Assembly (NCBI GenBank): GCA_003049465.1
Contig: PYSS01000009.1
Span: forward strand, 1 to 64,000
DNA from: Magnaporthiopsis rhizophila
Taxonomy: Eukaryota > Ascomycota > Sordariomycetes > Magnaporthales > Magnaporthaceae
DNA length: 64,000 nt
Direction: 5' to 3'
Shown here: piece after piece, positions 11,881-24,005 of the stretch
Position numbering within the stretch: position 1 is the first letter of the stretch
Layout: the number at the start of each line of letters is the position of its first letter
Translations under genes and position numbers: made by a program
The notes under the pieces: model-generated
The model's input: only the letters and a program-made list of their open reading frames with translations
Database searches by the model: none
Told to the model about the DNA's origin: nothing

Positions 11881-12787
11881 GGCATGTTGGCCATACCTGG
11901 TCCAGCAGCTCCAGTTATGGAGTGCGCACTCATGCTGGAGCTTCTTGTCGGGGGATTGATAGGCGGGTGCTCGCGTTCGCTGAGCCCTGTCTCGCCCCTC
12001 GACGGACTTTGGAACGGCATTGCATAGCGAGAGCCTGCCGAGCTTTTGTCTGCACATTTGCGTACCTTGTTTTGTCCCCGTCTTTGAATGAGCGCCAGCC
12101 ACTTGGGCATCGGCTTCCATGCGCTGTGTATACCCAAGTTTACATCTTGTCCCGATCCGCCCTCAACCTTTTCACTTTGCTGCCTTTTCCGCTGCCTTTG
12201 TCGCTGCCTTTGTCTTTCCACTTAAATGTCTTAAGACCAATTGTTCTCCCCGTTTTTGTCTCTTCGCTTCCCAGCATGGCGTTCAGGGATTGTTAACCGC
12301 ATATTCATAGAAAGAAAGAGGGCGGGGCTGGAATCGAATGGAGGGAGGATTGTATGTATGCTGCGGACCACGATGGGCCCGGTTTCTGATTCTCGTGCAG
12401 GACGGTGGCCTGCCTTGCCAGCCATTCGGCGTATCGGATCAGGGCGGCAGACAGATGTCAATTAAACATGATGATTTATGAACAACGCAAATGAGTCAGC
12501 CGGTGTGCTCTTGGCCTAGGTAAGACGTCGGAAGAATTGAGTGTGGGCTCTCGTCAGCGCGGAATAAAAAGATACATCCGTCAGTTTAGCGATATCCGTC
12601 CGGGCTCCTCGGACTTCGAGCGCGGGACCGACTGACTATCCGAGATGGTAAGGTGCAGAGCAAGACAAGGGGGTTGGGTAAGCTAGGACTGGTGTGGTAC
12701 CCGGCGTGCAGATGGCTGCATGTAAGTGCACATGGATGGCGGTGCTGCATGAAAGCAAAGCAAGGTAACAATAAAGCCATGTTTAAA
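11881..12787. other. Intergenic region after RPA34
   Basis: Holds the RPA34 3' UTR (T-rich near 12160-12240) and the promoter of the acetyltransferase gene. Frames present are short or are antisense extensions of neighbours. No gene supported. Confidence 0.6.
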
Positions 12788-14035
12788 ATGCCTGCCCCGT
12801 CCCGGCTCTTTTGCCGGGAACCTCGACGCCTCCTCAGCTTCTTTGCATCATACACCAGTGCAAGCACCAGCACAGCGTTGCGCCAGCAGTTCGCTTCGTC
12901 TTCACCGCTACGTCGCCAGTCGCCCCATATGCTAGGCAAATACGGCAGGCTCGACGGCCTTCCTCGCCGCGATGAAACCTTTGACAGGGGCCCGCGAGAG
13001 GAGCGAATTCCACTTCCCGCGCCAGCCCTCCCACCCCCCTCCACCACCACGAAAGCCTCGGTCTCTGCCTCCACATCCACATCCAAATCCACCCCGACTA
13101 CCACTACCGCTGCCGCTTCCGCAGCGCGGCCGCGCGGGCAGATCCGGCTCCGGCCCGCGACGCCAGACGAGCGCGAGACCATCGCGCGCATCCACTTCGA
13201 CGCCTTCGGCCCGGGCCCCATGGCGAGCCTGCTCAACGGGCTAGGCGGCGTGACGGAGCAGGCCCTGCACGGCTTCGCCGCGGACCTGTTCCCCGGGCCG
13301 GACCACGACGTGGCGTCCAAGGGCGAGCGCTTCATCACCGTCGCCGAGCTCGTTCCGGAGGACGACGACGGCAGCAGCAGCAACAACGAAAACGGGCAGG
13401 CGCCCGAGATGGTGGCGTTCGGCAAGTGGACGCTGTACCGGCACGAGCGCGACCAGGCGCAGTGGGACGTCGAGGAGCCGGCCGTGTCCGAGGAGGAGTT
13501 TACCGGGTCGTCCGCAGAGGTCATGGATGCTTTTATTGGGGACCTGCACCGCACGGCGCGGGCGCTTGCTAAAGGGGAGCCGCATTTGCGTATGTCCCCT
13601 TTCATTCGTTTTACTGCAAACCATATCATATCACATAATGGCCGCTAACACACCCATCCAGACCTGGGCATCCTAGCATGCAAAACGGCACACGCCCGCA
13701 TGGGCGCGGGCGGGGCCATCCTGCGGTCCGGGCTCGAGCTGGCCGACGAGCTCGGCATCGCGGCGCGGCTCGAGGCGTCGCCGCCGGGATACCCCCTGTA
13801 TGTGCGGTACGGCTTCGAGCCCATCGCGGCGCAGGACCTCGACATCACGGGGCGCTGGGGCAAGGTCAAGAACCCGGGCGACAACTGGGGGCAGGACAGC
13901 GCCGTCGACAAGTGCGGCCCGCTGCCCGAGGGCTGCTTCAGGACCGTCTATATGCGCAGGCCGCCCAAGGGGGAGGGGGCCGGGGCCGGGGCTGCCGGGC
14001 AGTGGAGGGGCGCCGTGGTGGGTGATGTGATGTAG
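12788..14035 (+). CDS. GNAT-family N-acetyltransferase
   Basis: Two exons, 12788-13589 and 13662-14035, give 391 residues. The N-terminus (PAPSRLFCREPRRLLSF) is Arg/Ser-rich without acid residues, so mitochondrial import is possible. A Thr/Ser/Pro linker follows, then the GNAT fold: RLRPATPDERETIARIHFDAF starts strand beta1 and helix alpha1; the acetyl-CoA loop is HARMGAGGAIL just after the intron; LYVRYGFEP is the usual C-terminal signature. Two other in-frame ATGs lie upstream, at 12749 and 12779; 12788 was chosen because A is at -3 and the preceding codons look like leader. Inserted Ser/Asn-rich acidic loops lengthen the domain. Many fungal relatives are unstudied; the acceptor substrate is unknown. 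Confidence 0.75.
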
Positions 14036-14605
14036 CTTACGGGCTACACCGCAGGCAGTTTATGAGAAATGACATGGCAAACGATTGTAGGCAGTACTAC
14101 CTATGCGGTTTGAAATTTACAGGTTACAAAACAATTTTGGACGCTTTTACACAGTGAGAGTTGGCGTTGAAAAGTAAACGACTGGGACGGGCCGCCCGTC
14201 GAACGCCGCGAACGTTTAATCACATTTGAGTCGACAGCTCTATCCGCCCAGTTGGGTCGCCTCGGGGTCGCCATTTCCCCGCACCCATCTGTACGTCACC
14301 GCTGCATGCGTTGACGGCGAGCACGAGGCGTGCCTCCCGTGCCTCCGCAGCGATTGGTGCCTGCTTGAATGCTTCCTTTTTTTCGGGCTTTCAGCTGCAC
14401 CTGCACCAGTGAAGCCTATCATTTTCAGCGCCGGCAGCCTGCCCACGTTTCATGCATGACGACGCCGCCAAGACCGTTTCGCCACTAACACCGTCTTCAA
14501 AAGCAGCCAACGGTCCGGACATTGTAAAGTAAATAAATATCGAGCACTACCCAACCAAATAAACCCCATTCCTAACATGCAAATCATCATCTACCCCAAA
14601 ACATA
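14036..14605. other. Intergenic region between acetyltransferase and HET genes
   Basis: No coding sequence seen. It should hold the acetyltransferase 3' UTR and the HET gene promoter. Confidence 0.6.
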
Positions 14606-16019
14606 ATGCGCCTCTGCGAAATTTGCAAATCCATCCCACTGGGGAACCTCCCACCATTCCCCAAGACCGCAACCCTCGTTGCCACCCCAGAAGCACCACA
14701 GAACCACTATCACTTCGCCATCAACGAAGATAATGAAAACGACGAACCGCCGTCCCTGGGCTTTCACTACCATCAAGACAGGGGCGGGCTCTGGCAGTCC
14801 GCCGCGGGCGGGTGCGGCCTCTGCCGTCTGGTCGAGAACCAGGCGCGCCTCGTCACGGCCAGCATCAAAGACGCCGCCGCCACCGCCGCCGTCCCCAACT
14901 TCGACCTGTGGGTGACGGCCCGCCGCGGTGACGCCGATGGGTTCTGGGTGCTGTCGGGATGCGGTGACGACGGCCGTCCCGGCAAGACCTTCGTTTTAGT
15001 CGCAGCCGTGGGGTTCTGTGTGGACAAAAGTGCGTGCCCCTGATGTTTTGAAATGGTCATATCGAACCACCTGCTGATGAATGTGCTTTTGTTTGTGATG
15101 TGTATCCGGCGCAGACGACCCCTTGGCGACGATCTTCAGAGGTCGGTCAGTCGAGGAGATCCCCGGCGAGACGGCGTTCGGTCTCGTGCGGGACTGGCTC
15201 GCCGGGGGCGCTGATATCATGCAGCAGCCGGGGCAACAGTCCGACTCCCCCGCCACGCTGCTGCCTCCTCTACTGATCGACGTCGGCGACGGGAGCACAG
15301 TAACCATCGTTAAGCCCGACCCCGACGGGGATACTCGCTACATCGCCCTCAGCTACCCCAGGCGTGACGACGATGGCAGCAGCAGCAGCAACCCGACGCA
15401 CCAGGCCGCACGAAGCACCACCACCCCCGAAATCGCAGCGGGCTCCGTTCTCGAAACCAAAAACCTCCCGCAGACGTTTCAAGACGCCGTGTCGCTCACG
15501 CGCAGGCTCGGCTTTCGCCATCTCTGGATCGACGCCCTCTGCGCCCCCGGGATCACAGCGGCCGCCGCCGTCTACGAAAACGCCCACCTCACCGTCGCGG
15601 CCACGGGCACCGCCGCCGCCGCCGACGGGTCTGAAGGCCTATTCATCCGCCGTCCGAGGCGCGAGTACGTGCGCCTCCCCTACCCAGGAGGAGACGCAGC
15701 AGCATCTCCATCTCCGTGTCCACCTGCATCTACGCCATCCGGCACGGTTCTAGCCTACCCGCTCCCGCTCCGCGCCGAGGTCGAGGGCCTGCACGGTGCC
15801 CTTGCCTCAGAGCCGCTGTGGCAGTTTGCGCGCCCAAGACAAGAGCGCGCCGTCTCTCGCCGCGTGTTACACTTTTCGGCCGACCAGATCTTCTTTGAAG
15901 GTCCCGCGGTCGACGGGGAAGACGCACGTTTCGTGTCTGAGGAGGGGCTCTTTGGCCCGCGGTGGCGGCCCTCGTCTTCTGCGACGGACACGGCCGCTTC
16001 TGCTGGCGCAAGCGGCTAG
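14606..16019 (+). CDS. HET (heterokaryon incompatibility) domain protein, probably degenerate
   Basis: Two exons, 14606-15029 and 15115-16019, give 442 residues; the intron phase closes as DKNDPLATIFRG. The N-terminus (LCEICKSIPL, later GGCGLCRLV) is the usual cysteine-containing start of HET proteins. The HET domain follows: YIALSYP, LPQTFQDAVSLTRRLGFRHLWIDALC, then AVYENAHLTVAATG, and later ERAVSRRVLHF. Two defects stand out. After LSYP the expected WG is replaced by RRDDDG. Between DALC and VYENAH the expected block with IxQDDxxDWxxEAxxM is missing, leaving only about nine residues. The C-terminus shifts into low-complexity Ser/Ala, as after a frameshift; another frame continues with better-looking sequence. 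HET proteins trigger cell death on fusion of unlike strains; this copy may be inactive. Confidence 0.7.
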
Positions 16020-16745
16020 TGGGCCAACTTCGGCCGGTGCAAGCTATTATGCTCTGTGACGGCTCGGGGTTATCCTTGAGTGACACCACGCCGCGTGGCC
16101 TCCTTTGCGAAGTGACCATGGATCCCGCCATGACGACGCTTAATCACGGCCTTGTCCTCTTACACATGGTATCTTGTCAACCCCAGACACGACGCTTCGA
16201 CATTATCAAGCCCTAGCAGTTTCTCAGTTCTCACAGTCTCAAATTCACAATAGCCTTGTATCTATCCCTATCCTAGAGTCAGGCCGATCCCCGCGCACTA
16301 CTACTTATTCACATTAGAGTCTCCCGCCTAAATAACCCTAAAAGTCCGACTTCAGCGCCGTGATACGATCGGACAAAGCATGGAAACGCCGTTGGCCTCG
16401 TCTAAATCGGTCTCGTAAGAAAGCATAGCCGGACAAGATAGGTAGTTTTTTTCATACTCCGAATTCTCAGCTTTCTGGTACTCCATGGTATCGTCGTATA
16501 AACTTTCTCCGACATAATAACTTGACCGTCATGTGCCCAAAAATAACCCAGGCAAAAAAGGACATAAAACAGAGACAAAAACAGAAAACAAAGAGATATC
16601 AATAATATAATTGGTGGTCCACGAAAAGAAACCCGCGTGCACCGTGCCATCATCTTTTGCCATAGATCGGGAAACAGAGAATAAATAGAAGAAAAAGAAG
16701 AGATGAGAGAAGAGAAATGGGCCGTGGCCTCTCGTCGCGCAGCCG
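16020..16745. other. Convergent intergenic region
   Basis: Between the HET gene (+) and the CaM kinase gene (-). The first 200 bases could be leftover HET coding sequence in another frame (near 15962-16216). The rest is A/T-richer and probably 3' UTR. Confidence 0.5.
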
Positions 16746-18093
16746 TCAGCCCCGACTGCCGATGCCGGTCCATAGTCCTTTGGACGTTTCGACCACCTTG
16801 TTGGCGTCGATCCCAGGCCTGAGGGCAACAGGATGGGACGCCGCCGGTGCGTCTCCCATGGCCACATCGCCACTCGCGTCTTTCGCGCCCGTGGGATCAC
16901 TGGTGTACCCAGAATCCTTCTGCTGTAGGTCCGTCTTCTTAGCTGGCACGCCTGCGGCAGCCGCAGCGGCGACCTTGGCTCTTTCGGGCTCGCGGGCGTT
17001 ACCGCCGTTCATGAGGCGCTGGCCCTGGAGGCCCAGGCCGCCCTCGCGCAGCTTGTTGATGGCGCGCACCGTGTCGATGGCGGCGTGCAGGGTGCGGCGG
17101 GCGTTGAAGTTCTTCTTGACGGTCGGCAGCAGGTTCTGGCCCTTGTCGTCGCTCGCCAGGAAGCCGGCGACGAAGGGGTGCTGGAGAGCCTCATGCGCAG
17201 ACATGCGCTTGACCGGATCGACCGTCAGACACCGGCGGATGAACTCCTTTGCCTGATCCGAGACGCCGCGCCAGTAGTCCACGGGCGTGAAGCTGTAGTC
17301 GGCGTTGAGGATGGCCTGCATTTCCTCAAGGTCGCTGTCGCGGTCGAAGGGGGTGTACCCGCAGAGCAGAAAGTACGTGATGACGCCGACGGCCCAGACG
17401 TCGACCGGCTTCCCGTGGCCCGTCTTCTTGAAGATCTCGGGCGCCATGTATCCGGGAGTGCCGCACGTCGTGGTGAGCACGTGGAAATGCTCCTCGTCCA
17501 TGATCCGCGACAGGCCAAAGTCGGCGATCAGCAGGTCCGCGTTGTCTTCAGGGGTTCGGAAGAGCAGGTTTTCGGGCTTCAGGTCGCGGTGGACGATGCC
17601 GTGATCGTGCAGGTAGGCAACGGCCGACAGAGTGGCGCGGATCAGGTCGGCAGCGTCTGATTCGTAGTACGAACCCTTGCGGCAGATGCGGTCGAAGAGC
17701 TCGCCGCCGAGAGCGAGGTCGGTCACGAGGTAGAGGTTGTTCATGGTCTCGAAGTAGTCGACAAGGGTGAGGATGTTCTGGTGACCCATCGAGACCTTCT
17801 TGAGGACGGCGATTTCGTTGCGGACCTGCGACAGCCAGACATCAGGACATGCGGCGGCCCTGAGGGAGAAGGGCGGCGGCGGCGGCGGCGGCGGCGCAAC
17901 CCGACGCAACCCAACATACCATGTGTTCCCGCCCCGCCATCAGCCTCTTGTTGATCACCTTGGCGGCATAGTAGCGGCCCGTGTCGATGTGTACGCACTC
18001 CTTGACGACCGAGTACGACCCGGCGCCCAGCGTCTTGCCGACCTTGTATCTGCAGGGCTGCACCGTGCCCTGTGTTGCGGGTTGTGTGGCCAT
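16746..18093 (-). CDS. Ca2+/calmodulin-dependent protein kinase (CaMK type I-like)
   Basis: Two exons, 17920-18093 and 16746-17825, give 417 residues. The start (CACC ATG GCC context) is the first in-frame ATG; the frame upstream is open but ATG-free. Kinase motifs: glycine loop LGAGSYSVV (22-30), ATP lysine K45 in YYAAKVINK, HRDLKPEN with D139, DFG at 160-162, threonines 176-178 in the activation loop before CGTPGYMAPE. After the kinase fold comes VKKNFNARRTLHAAIDTVRAI, the autoinhibitory and calmodulin-binding segment, then a disordered tail. It closely resembles fungal CMK1/CMKA enzymes, which transmit calcium signals to growth and stress responses. The single intron carries a GGC-repeat run near its 3' end (about 17873-17896). 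Confidence 0.93.
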
Positions 18094-19451
18094 GGTGAGG
18101 TGCTGTGGGATGGGATGGGAAGGCGAAAAGCAAAAAGGCTCCGCTCGAGAGCCGAGCGCGCGGAGACCAGGGCGATGGGCGATGGAAGAGGAAGCAGCAA
18201 GCCCGCGTGGAAAGCAAGGGAGATCCAAAAACCAGTCGCAGTGGACGGAGCAGGCGACAAAGCCGCGGGGGGCAAGCGATAACGACGACGGGCGCGGCTG
18301 TTGCCGTCTGATTGAGCGGTGTGCGGAGACGGCAGGAAGGGAGTTTGCGGTCGCTAGATAATCAGATGGGCGGGTGTTTATCGCCCGTCGTTCGTCTGAC
18401 CGGCCTGAAAAGGAGCGGTCGGTTGTGGGTGCTGAGGTGGAGGCAGCGACTGTTTCTTCGTGATGCTGGAGGAGCCAGGGCGCTAGCGAAGAGGGGTCTT
18501 TTTTGATCCAAGGTCGGCTGGGGTCCGGTGGAGACGAAAACGAGCAACGGTCAGGACCGTTGTTGGCGCTGGGCAACGAAAATAAAAATAAGGAAAAAAC
18601 GACGGGCCGGAGTGGGCGCGTCAGGATGGCCAGGGCCAGGCTACCGCTACTATATGGCGCAAAAGCCAAGACGGCGGGAAGAGGGAGAGTCGGCGGGAAT
18701 ATCGGCGGATTGAGGCTTGGTCAGATGAAAATGGGTTTCCTCTGATCAAGGGAAGTGGTGCACCCGGCGATCAGCCCGCTGCACCCCGCCCAGCCCAGTG
18801 CCAAAGATAGCAGCTAAGCCGATCGCCGGTGGCAAGCCTAGCCCTGTCAGGGTTCTGGCTGATGGCACCCCGCCAGCGCAACCTCAGCTGACGGCCATGG
18901 GGCAGTCTGGAGCCGCCATTGCGACGCGCTGGCGCCCAATGCCAGCGTCTCCTCACTCGGCTCTCACCAACAGCAGTTGGCGGCAGGATGTAGCCAACCA
19001 CCGGCAGTTAGGTATGCACCAAGATACTTGGGTACCAAGTACACCCGTCGTGTAGCCGACAGCTTTTATTCGGGTTCATGTCTCGATGTGGCACCCGAGG
19101 GATTCCTGTTGCTTTCCGCTGCCCGGGCTTTGTGACAAGCACCAACGCCCCTCAGTTGCATTGTTGCGGGATCCCCATTTGATCTCATCAATGAAGTCCG
19201 AGCCCCCTGGCGAGATTCTGCTCCTTCATGGATGGATCGATTTTTGCGTTCGGAAACGGGGCTACCGGTAGGCTGGTAAGATTTATCGCCCCAACGCCAC
19301 AACTTAAAAAGGAAAAAGGTTGGGGCCTTCTTCCACAATTTGACATGAGTGGCAATTGAGCAAATTTAAAGCACAGTTTTTATAGCTGCAGCGAGCTGAA
19401 AACTCGGAAAGGAGAGTTTATGCGGCCTAATGGCTCGAATTGGACGCCGGT
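18094..19451. other. Upstream region of the CaM kinase gene
   Basis: A 1.36-kb region upstream of the kinase and downstream of the ICT1-like gene, both on the minus strand. The first 550 bases are an open minus frame continuous with the kinase but without ATG, so probably 5' UTR. Nothing else recognisable. Confidence 0.55.
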
Positions 19452-20231
19452 TTATTCGTTAAAACCGCCTCTTCGCGACGCCTTCTTGGCCGACTGTTGC
19501 TTCTTGGCTTTTATCCTCTCGTCGTTGGCGCGCAATTTTCTGACCCTCACGTCAGCCGGCTGGCATTCGTGCTCCGGCTCACAGCCAAGGCAAAACAAAT
19601 ACTCACAATTTTCTGTATTTTTCCTTGGTTGCCTCGTCCGTCTCGCCCGGGACCGTCTCCGTATAGATGTGTTGGATCTCCTGCCACAGCTTTTGTCGAT
19701 TTGTGGCCATGTTCATGTCTCGACTGCGCTCGTCTTGTGATGATATAGATATCGAGTCGGAGCTTTGGACGTAGTATCTGGATCCCCGGACTCCCTTGTG
19801 CAGCGCCTTGGGTAACTTCGCCAGCAGCACGTACAACGGCCACGACGTTGTCGCCTTACTCTCTGTCCTGTGCCCTCTCGCCCTGTGTCAGCCGTCTACG
19901 CTCGGCGATACGGGTGTGATCCTGCGAGGTCATTTTCGAAGGATACGGACTTATTCACGTGCTGGCCTCCTGGGCCGCTCGAGCGAGAGTACGTCGTGTC
20001 TCCCTTTGGTAGCCCCGCAATAGTGAGAGCCTTGGATGCCTTCCATGCCCTGGCTTCTTCCAAAACATCGGGATCAAGCTCTAGTCCCCGGCGAGAACCT
20101 GCACCTCCTTTTGACGCGATTGCTCGCGTAGATGTCGCCCTTGGAATAAGGCCAGCCCATGCAAGGACAAGGCCTGTGGGCTTTGGTGCCTTGCAAACCG
20201 CGGCCAATGTGGCTCGATATAAAGCGCACAT
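19452..20231 (-). CDS. Mitochondrial ICT1-type peptidyl-tRNA hydrolase (class I release factor domain)
   Basis: Three exons, 19951-20231, 19607-19867 and 19452-19539, give 209 residues. The first 48 residues are rich in Ala, Arg and Ser with few acids, as in a mitochondrial presequence. The release-factor core is YSRSSGPGGQHVNKTESKATT with the catalytic GGQ at 88-90, followed by helices containing SDSISISSQDERSR. The tail QQSAKKASRRGG is the basic C-terminus that inserts into the mRNA channel of stalled mitoribosomes in this family. Intron 1 splits the GGQHVNK|TESKATT motif with an unusual GTCCGT donor; it is supported by exact phase and by the restored family sequence. The likely yeast counterpart is Pth4; the role would be rescue of stalled mitochondrial ribosomes. 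Confidence 0.88.
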
Positions 20232-21254
20232 TAATGTTAGTCAAGACTCCTATGTTTTATTCTCTTCAATAGACAAGGTAGACGAGATGGAATCAGTTTG
20301 GCAAACCAGGCTGCTTCCTGGCCGGCTGCTTGGAATGTGGCTTGTCACGTGCGAGCCATCGTTCGATAAGCAGCTGGATCTGCGCTTATCCGAATTGGGA
20401 AGCTTAGCCGAGTCCACCCGCCGCCCCTTGAACATGGACGCCAGTGCTTGTGGAACGGGTCAAACTTTTCTTCTCGTTTTCCCTGGAGAAGCCACGAGGG
20501 GTCAATTTGGCGTCATTGAGCGTGACGTCTCTCAATTTTACTTTTTCTTCTTTTCTCTGCTTCTCCTCCATCCAGCGGATGCTTGTTTCCACGCCTGATT
20601 CGATTCACCTCAAATGCTGGCCCTGACTCTGCAGATCTCAATCGATCAAAATCTTTTCCGTCCATTCGAACGCTGCCCGATTCCGCGGTCGACTGTAGCC
20701 GACGCAGCCTCTATATTCTCACTTCCCAGCCCGTCCACGTTTTTGAGTGCAGCTGATTGCGCTGGCCACGACTCCCCTGCAGCCATAGTCCGTCACCGCA
20801 CATATCTCACCTGTCGGTCCTCGGCTTGCCGCCATCATCACGCCCGCTGTGCCTTTTTAGACTACCCGCTCGCTCGGGCTTCTGGTCATAATTGACTTGA
20901 CTGTCGTCGTATCCTAGCGCTGCCGCGCTTTACACGTACCTGCCTGCCTGCCTTCCCTGCCTCGTTGGAACCCACCATCTCTTGGCAACTGAACCCCGCA
21001 ACAGACTGAGTTGGGGCTCGTGTCGTGCTGCCAGGTGCCTACTCGGCTCTACACTAAATCAAATCGCTCTGTGGCTCCGATATCAGTGCTATTTGCTGTC
21101 TGAGCCAAACACGTCAACGAGAGTGTCTCCTCACCTCGAGATTGCCATCCGCTCCCCTCTCTTGCCAGCCTTGTCTGCACGGCTTTTCCGATATCTTACC
21201 TGCTCTGCAGCTGCCAGGACTCCTTGTCTTCTCGGTACCTTGACTAGACCTGGC
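20232..21254. promoter_or_regulatory. Divergent promoter region of the ICT1-like and NAB3 genes
   Basis: About 1 kb between the two divergent start codons. The half next to NAB3 is pyrimidine-rich (CT runs near 20940-21200), typical of fungal leaders. No specific factor site was identified. Confidence 0.5.
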
Positions 21255-24005
21255 ATGGCTGCCAGTTCGGATCCTCCGGGCAACACAATTGTCGTCCGCG
21301 AAATGCGTAACGGCGGCTCGGAGGACGGCGTCCTCTCTGATGATGACGATCTCGATATCTACAGCCAAGACGGCGTTGAGACTCAAGCCAACGTGAGTGC
21401 ACCGGCCGCTGCTGACGGCGCTGCTGAGTCTGAGGCTGCCGTGGATGACTACGCCAAGTCTTTCGACTCTCCGATCCGTGAGGAAGACGTCTCGCTGCCA
21501 CAGGACGAGACCGAGTCCGTCGTATCGGCCCCATCTCTGGAGCGCAGTAGTCATAAACCGCCTGGGCCGACCAATGCTGCACCGGATCAATTCAAGTCCA
21601 ACTCCTCTCCACTGGCGCCTGAGGGCTCTGCCGAGGCGTCGCCGCCGAGCTTGTATGGTGCACAAACAGCCGGGCATCCTGTGGCCCACTCCGACGCTGT
21701 GGCAGTAACCAACACTCAGCCCGCCGATGGCGCCAGGCCGGCACAACAGCACCAGCCGCCACAAGACCAGTCTCAGCTCGCCTCCCAGCCTGCTTTGAGA
21801 AATGAATCCTCCGACCCGCCCAAGCCTCACTATGAGGAGAGTAGCTACGCGGGCAATGATGCCAATCTCGCGCTTGATATCCAGGAGTTGGTGAATGACA
21901 TCAACGCCGCCTCTCCGTCCGTGTCGGCGGTTTCCCTGTCGTCCGACTCCTCTGCATCCGACCCTGCTGGCCATATGCAACCGGAACCAGGACCCCCGTC
22001 CGCCGCCGCCGCCCAGACGGCCAGTGCAAATGATGCATCGACAACAGGGCTAGCCCCGCCCAACGCACCGTCGCTGTCCGCGGGCAAGCCGCCTCAGGCC
22101 ATCAACCAACAGCCTCCCAAAGCAAGCGACCCTAACCCTATGTCGTTCCCTGCACACGCGACCCCGCCGACCGGTCCTGCCGCTCTCATGCATGGGAAGA
22201 AGGGACCCGGAGGCGTAAACAAGGGTGGCCGCGGAGCCAAGAATGGCAATGCGCTACCTCCGTCCGGCCCAGCTGCCACTCGCGGAGCTCCATCCGGGCC
22301 CAAGGCTCAGTCTGGCTCTCGCCATAATGCACGCAACGCTGGCTCGCAGACGTATGACATGTTTCTTGCTGATGAGCGACGGTACACAGCGGAAGCGAAG
22401 TGGGAGAAGTTTCCCGATGGCTCCCGTATTTTTGTTGGTAGGCCTCGCCGCCCCTGCATGGACCTTCACGATTCACTCTTTTACCGCTTGTGCATTATTG
22501 TAGTTTTGACTGCCATCCGTGTGCATATCCATTGGCTGACGACAGCGACCGCTAGGCAACTTATCCCAAGAGCGAGTCTCGAAAAAGGAGGTGTTCGGCA
22601 TGTTCCACAAGTATGGCCGCCTAGCACAGATCTCGCTGAAGCCCGCGTACGGATTCGTCCAGTATCACACCGCTGCCGAAGCCGCTGAGGCTATCAGGCA
22701 CCTCCAGGGCATCGACGTCCGCGGTCGCAAAATAAGTAGGTCGCGCCACCCGTATATCTGCACGGCGGCCGATGCTAACTAGTATCAACCAAAGACCTGG
22801 AAGTTTCCAAAACACAGAAGAAGAGCGGCAAGGACCGCGAGCGTTCCCCTGATCGTAACAATGACCGCAACAAGAAGGGTGGGCGCAAGGGCGACGCCTA
22901 CGATGGACGCGACAGCACACGCGATGGCGGCCGTCATTCGGATGGATACCGTCCCAGCTACGACCAGCCTTCCCGTCGAAATGGAGATCGATTCGGCGAT
23001 GATCACGGCCGCGGACGGCACGGTGAGAGAGGCAGGTCACGATCCCGGTCCCCCAGACCTTACTCGAGGTCCGACGACTACCGCCAGCGCAGCCCCGCGC
23101 GGGCGCATGGTGACGGTCATAGGTATGGCGGTTATGGTGGACAAAGTACGCGGGCGCCACAAGGCGGCGTCCCTGACGCGCAGATCCTCCTGCTGCAGGA
23201 TGTCCACAAAGACTTCGTCCAGTACGTGCAGAAAGGATTCTCGGACCGGGATCTCAGGACCGATGTTATGTTCGTCGACCCTCGTTTCCTTGACAGCATC
23301 GTCCAGCGCCAAATCGTCGACGGGGTTCATGCAGTAGTGAAGCTGGACCTGCATGCGCAGAGCGTCGGCAAGGTTGCCGTGCAGGTCTTCAACCGGACTC
23401 CAGGCACCACGCAGGTCAACTTCAACGAGTACCGAGATCTCGACGTCAGCGTAGCGGCCGAGCTTGTACTGCAGACCAAGATGCGTAGCCAGCCGTCTGC
23501 TCTCCACCAGCCGCAACCTGCGGCCTATGCTGCACCCCAGGCCGCGGCCGGATATCCACAAGCCTACCCGCAGCCAAATTATCCCGGATTTGCTCCTAAT
23601 GCCCGGGCTGGGGCTCTTGTTCCAGGTCTTGACCCGGCACTGCTGCAGAAAGTGCTCATGTCCCTGCAAGGGCAGCAGCCGCAGTCGGGGCCCGTGGCGC
23701 CGGTGGCATACGGTGCTCCCGCGCACGCCCCCGTTCCAGCCTCGGCGGGGCCCCCGCCTCCGACCGCCCACCCTGCCATGGGCGGCGCGGCGCCGCAGCA
23801 CTTTGATATCAACGCGATCCTCAGCAACCTAAAGGGTTCCAGTGCAGCCCCTTCTACGGCAGCAGTCTCGGCTCCCTATGGCGTTCCTGGATACCCTGCC
23901 GTCACCGCTCCGGGGCCCATGCTTCCCGCTGCGCATCAACACGGCGCCAACCCCAACCAGCAGGTGCAGAGCATCATGGCGCAGCTTGCTCGGTTCAGGC
24001 AGTAA
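21255..24005 (+). CDS. NAB3: Nab3-type RNA-binding protein (RRM)
   Basis: Three exons, 21255-22437, 22556-22735 and 22795-24005, give 857 residues; all phases close. Residues 1-390 are disordered and Pro/Ser/Gln-rich with an early acidic stretch (DDDDLDIYSQD). The single RRM spans about 389-457: RIFVGNLS (RNP2) is split by intron 1 and PAYGFVQY is RNP1. Then an Arg/Asp/Gly-rich region, an RS-like patch (GRSRSRSPRP), and a conserved globular stretch (QYVQKGFSDRDLRTDVMFVDPRF to VNFNEYRDLDV). A Pro/Gln/Ala tail ends with QQVQSIMAQLARFRQ. This order matches Nab3 of the Nrd1-Nab3-Sen1 complex, which ends short non-coding RNA transcription in yeast; a helical Nab3 C-terminus self-assembles. ATG 21255 is the first in-frame ATG. 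Confidence 0.85.

Noticed and set aside
11190..12221. 343-residue minus frame
   Set aside because: Antisense of the RPA34 third exon and its 3' UTR, without family features.
12586..13629. 347-residue minus frame
   Set aside because: Antisense of the acetyltransferase; the sense strand has clear GNAT motifs.
18094..18669. N-terminal extension of the CaM kinase
   Set aside because: The frame is open but has only a TTG start; the first ATG with good context is at 18093.
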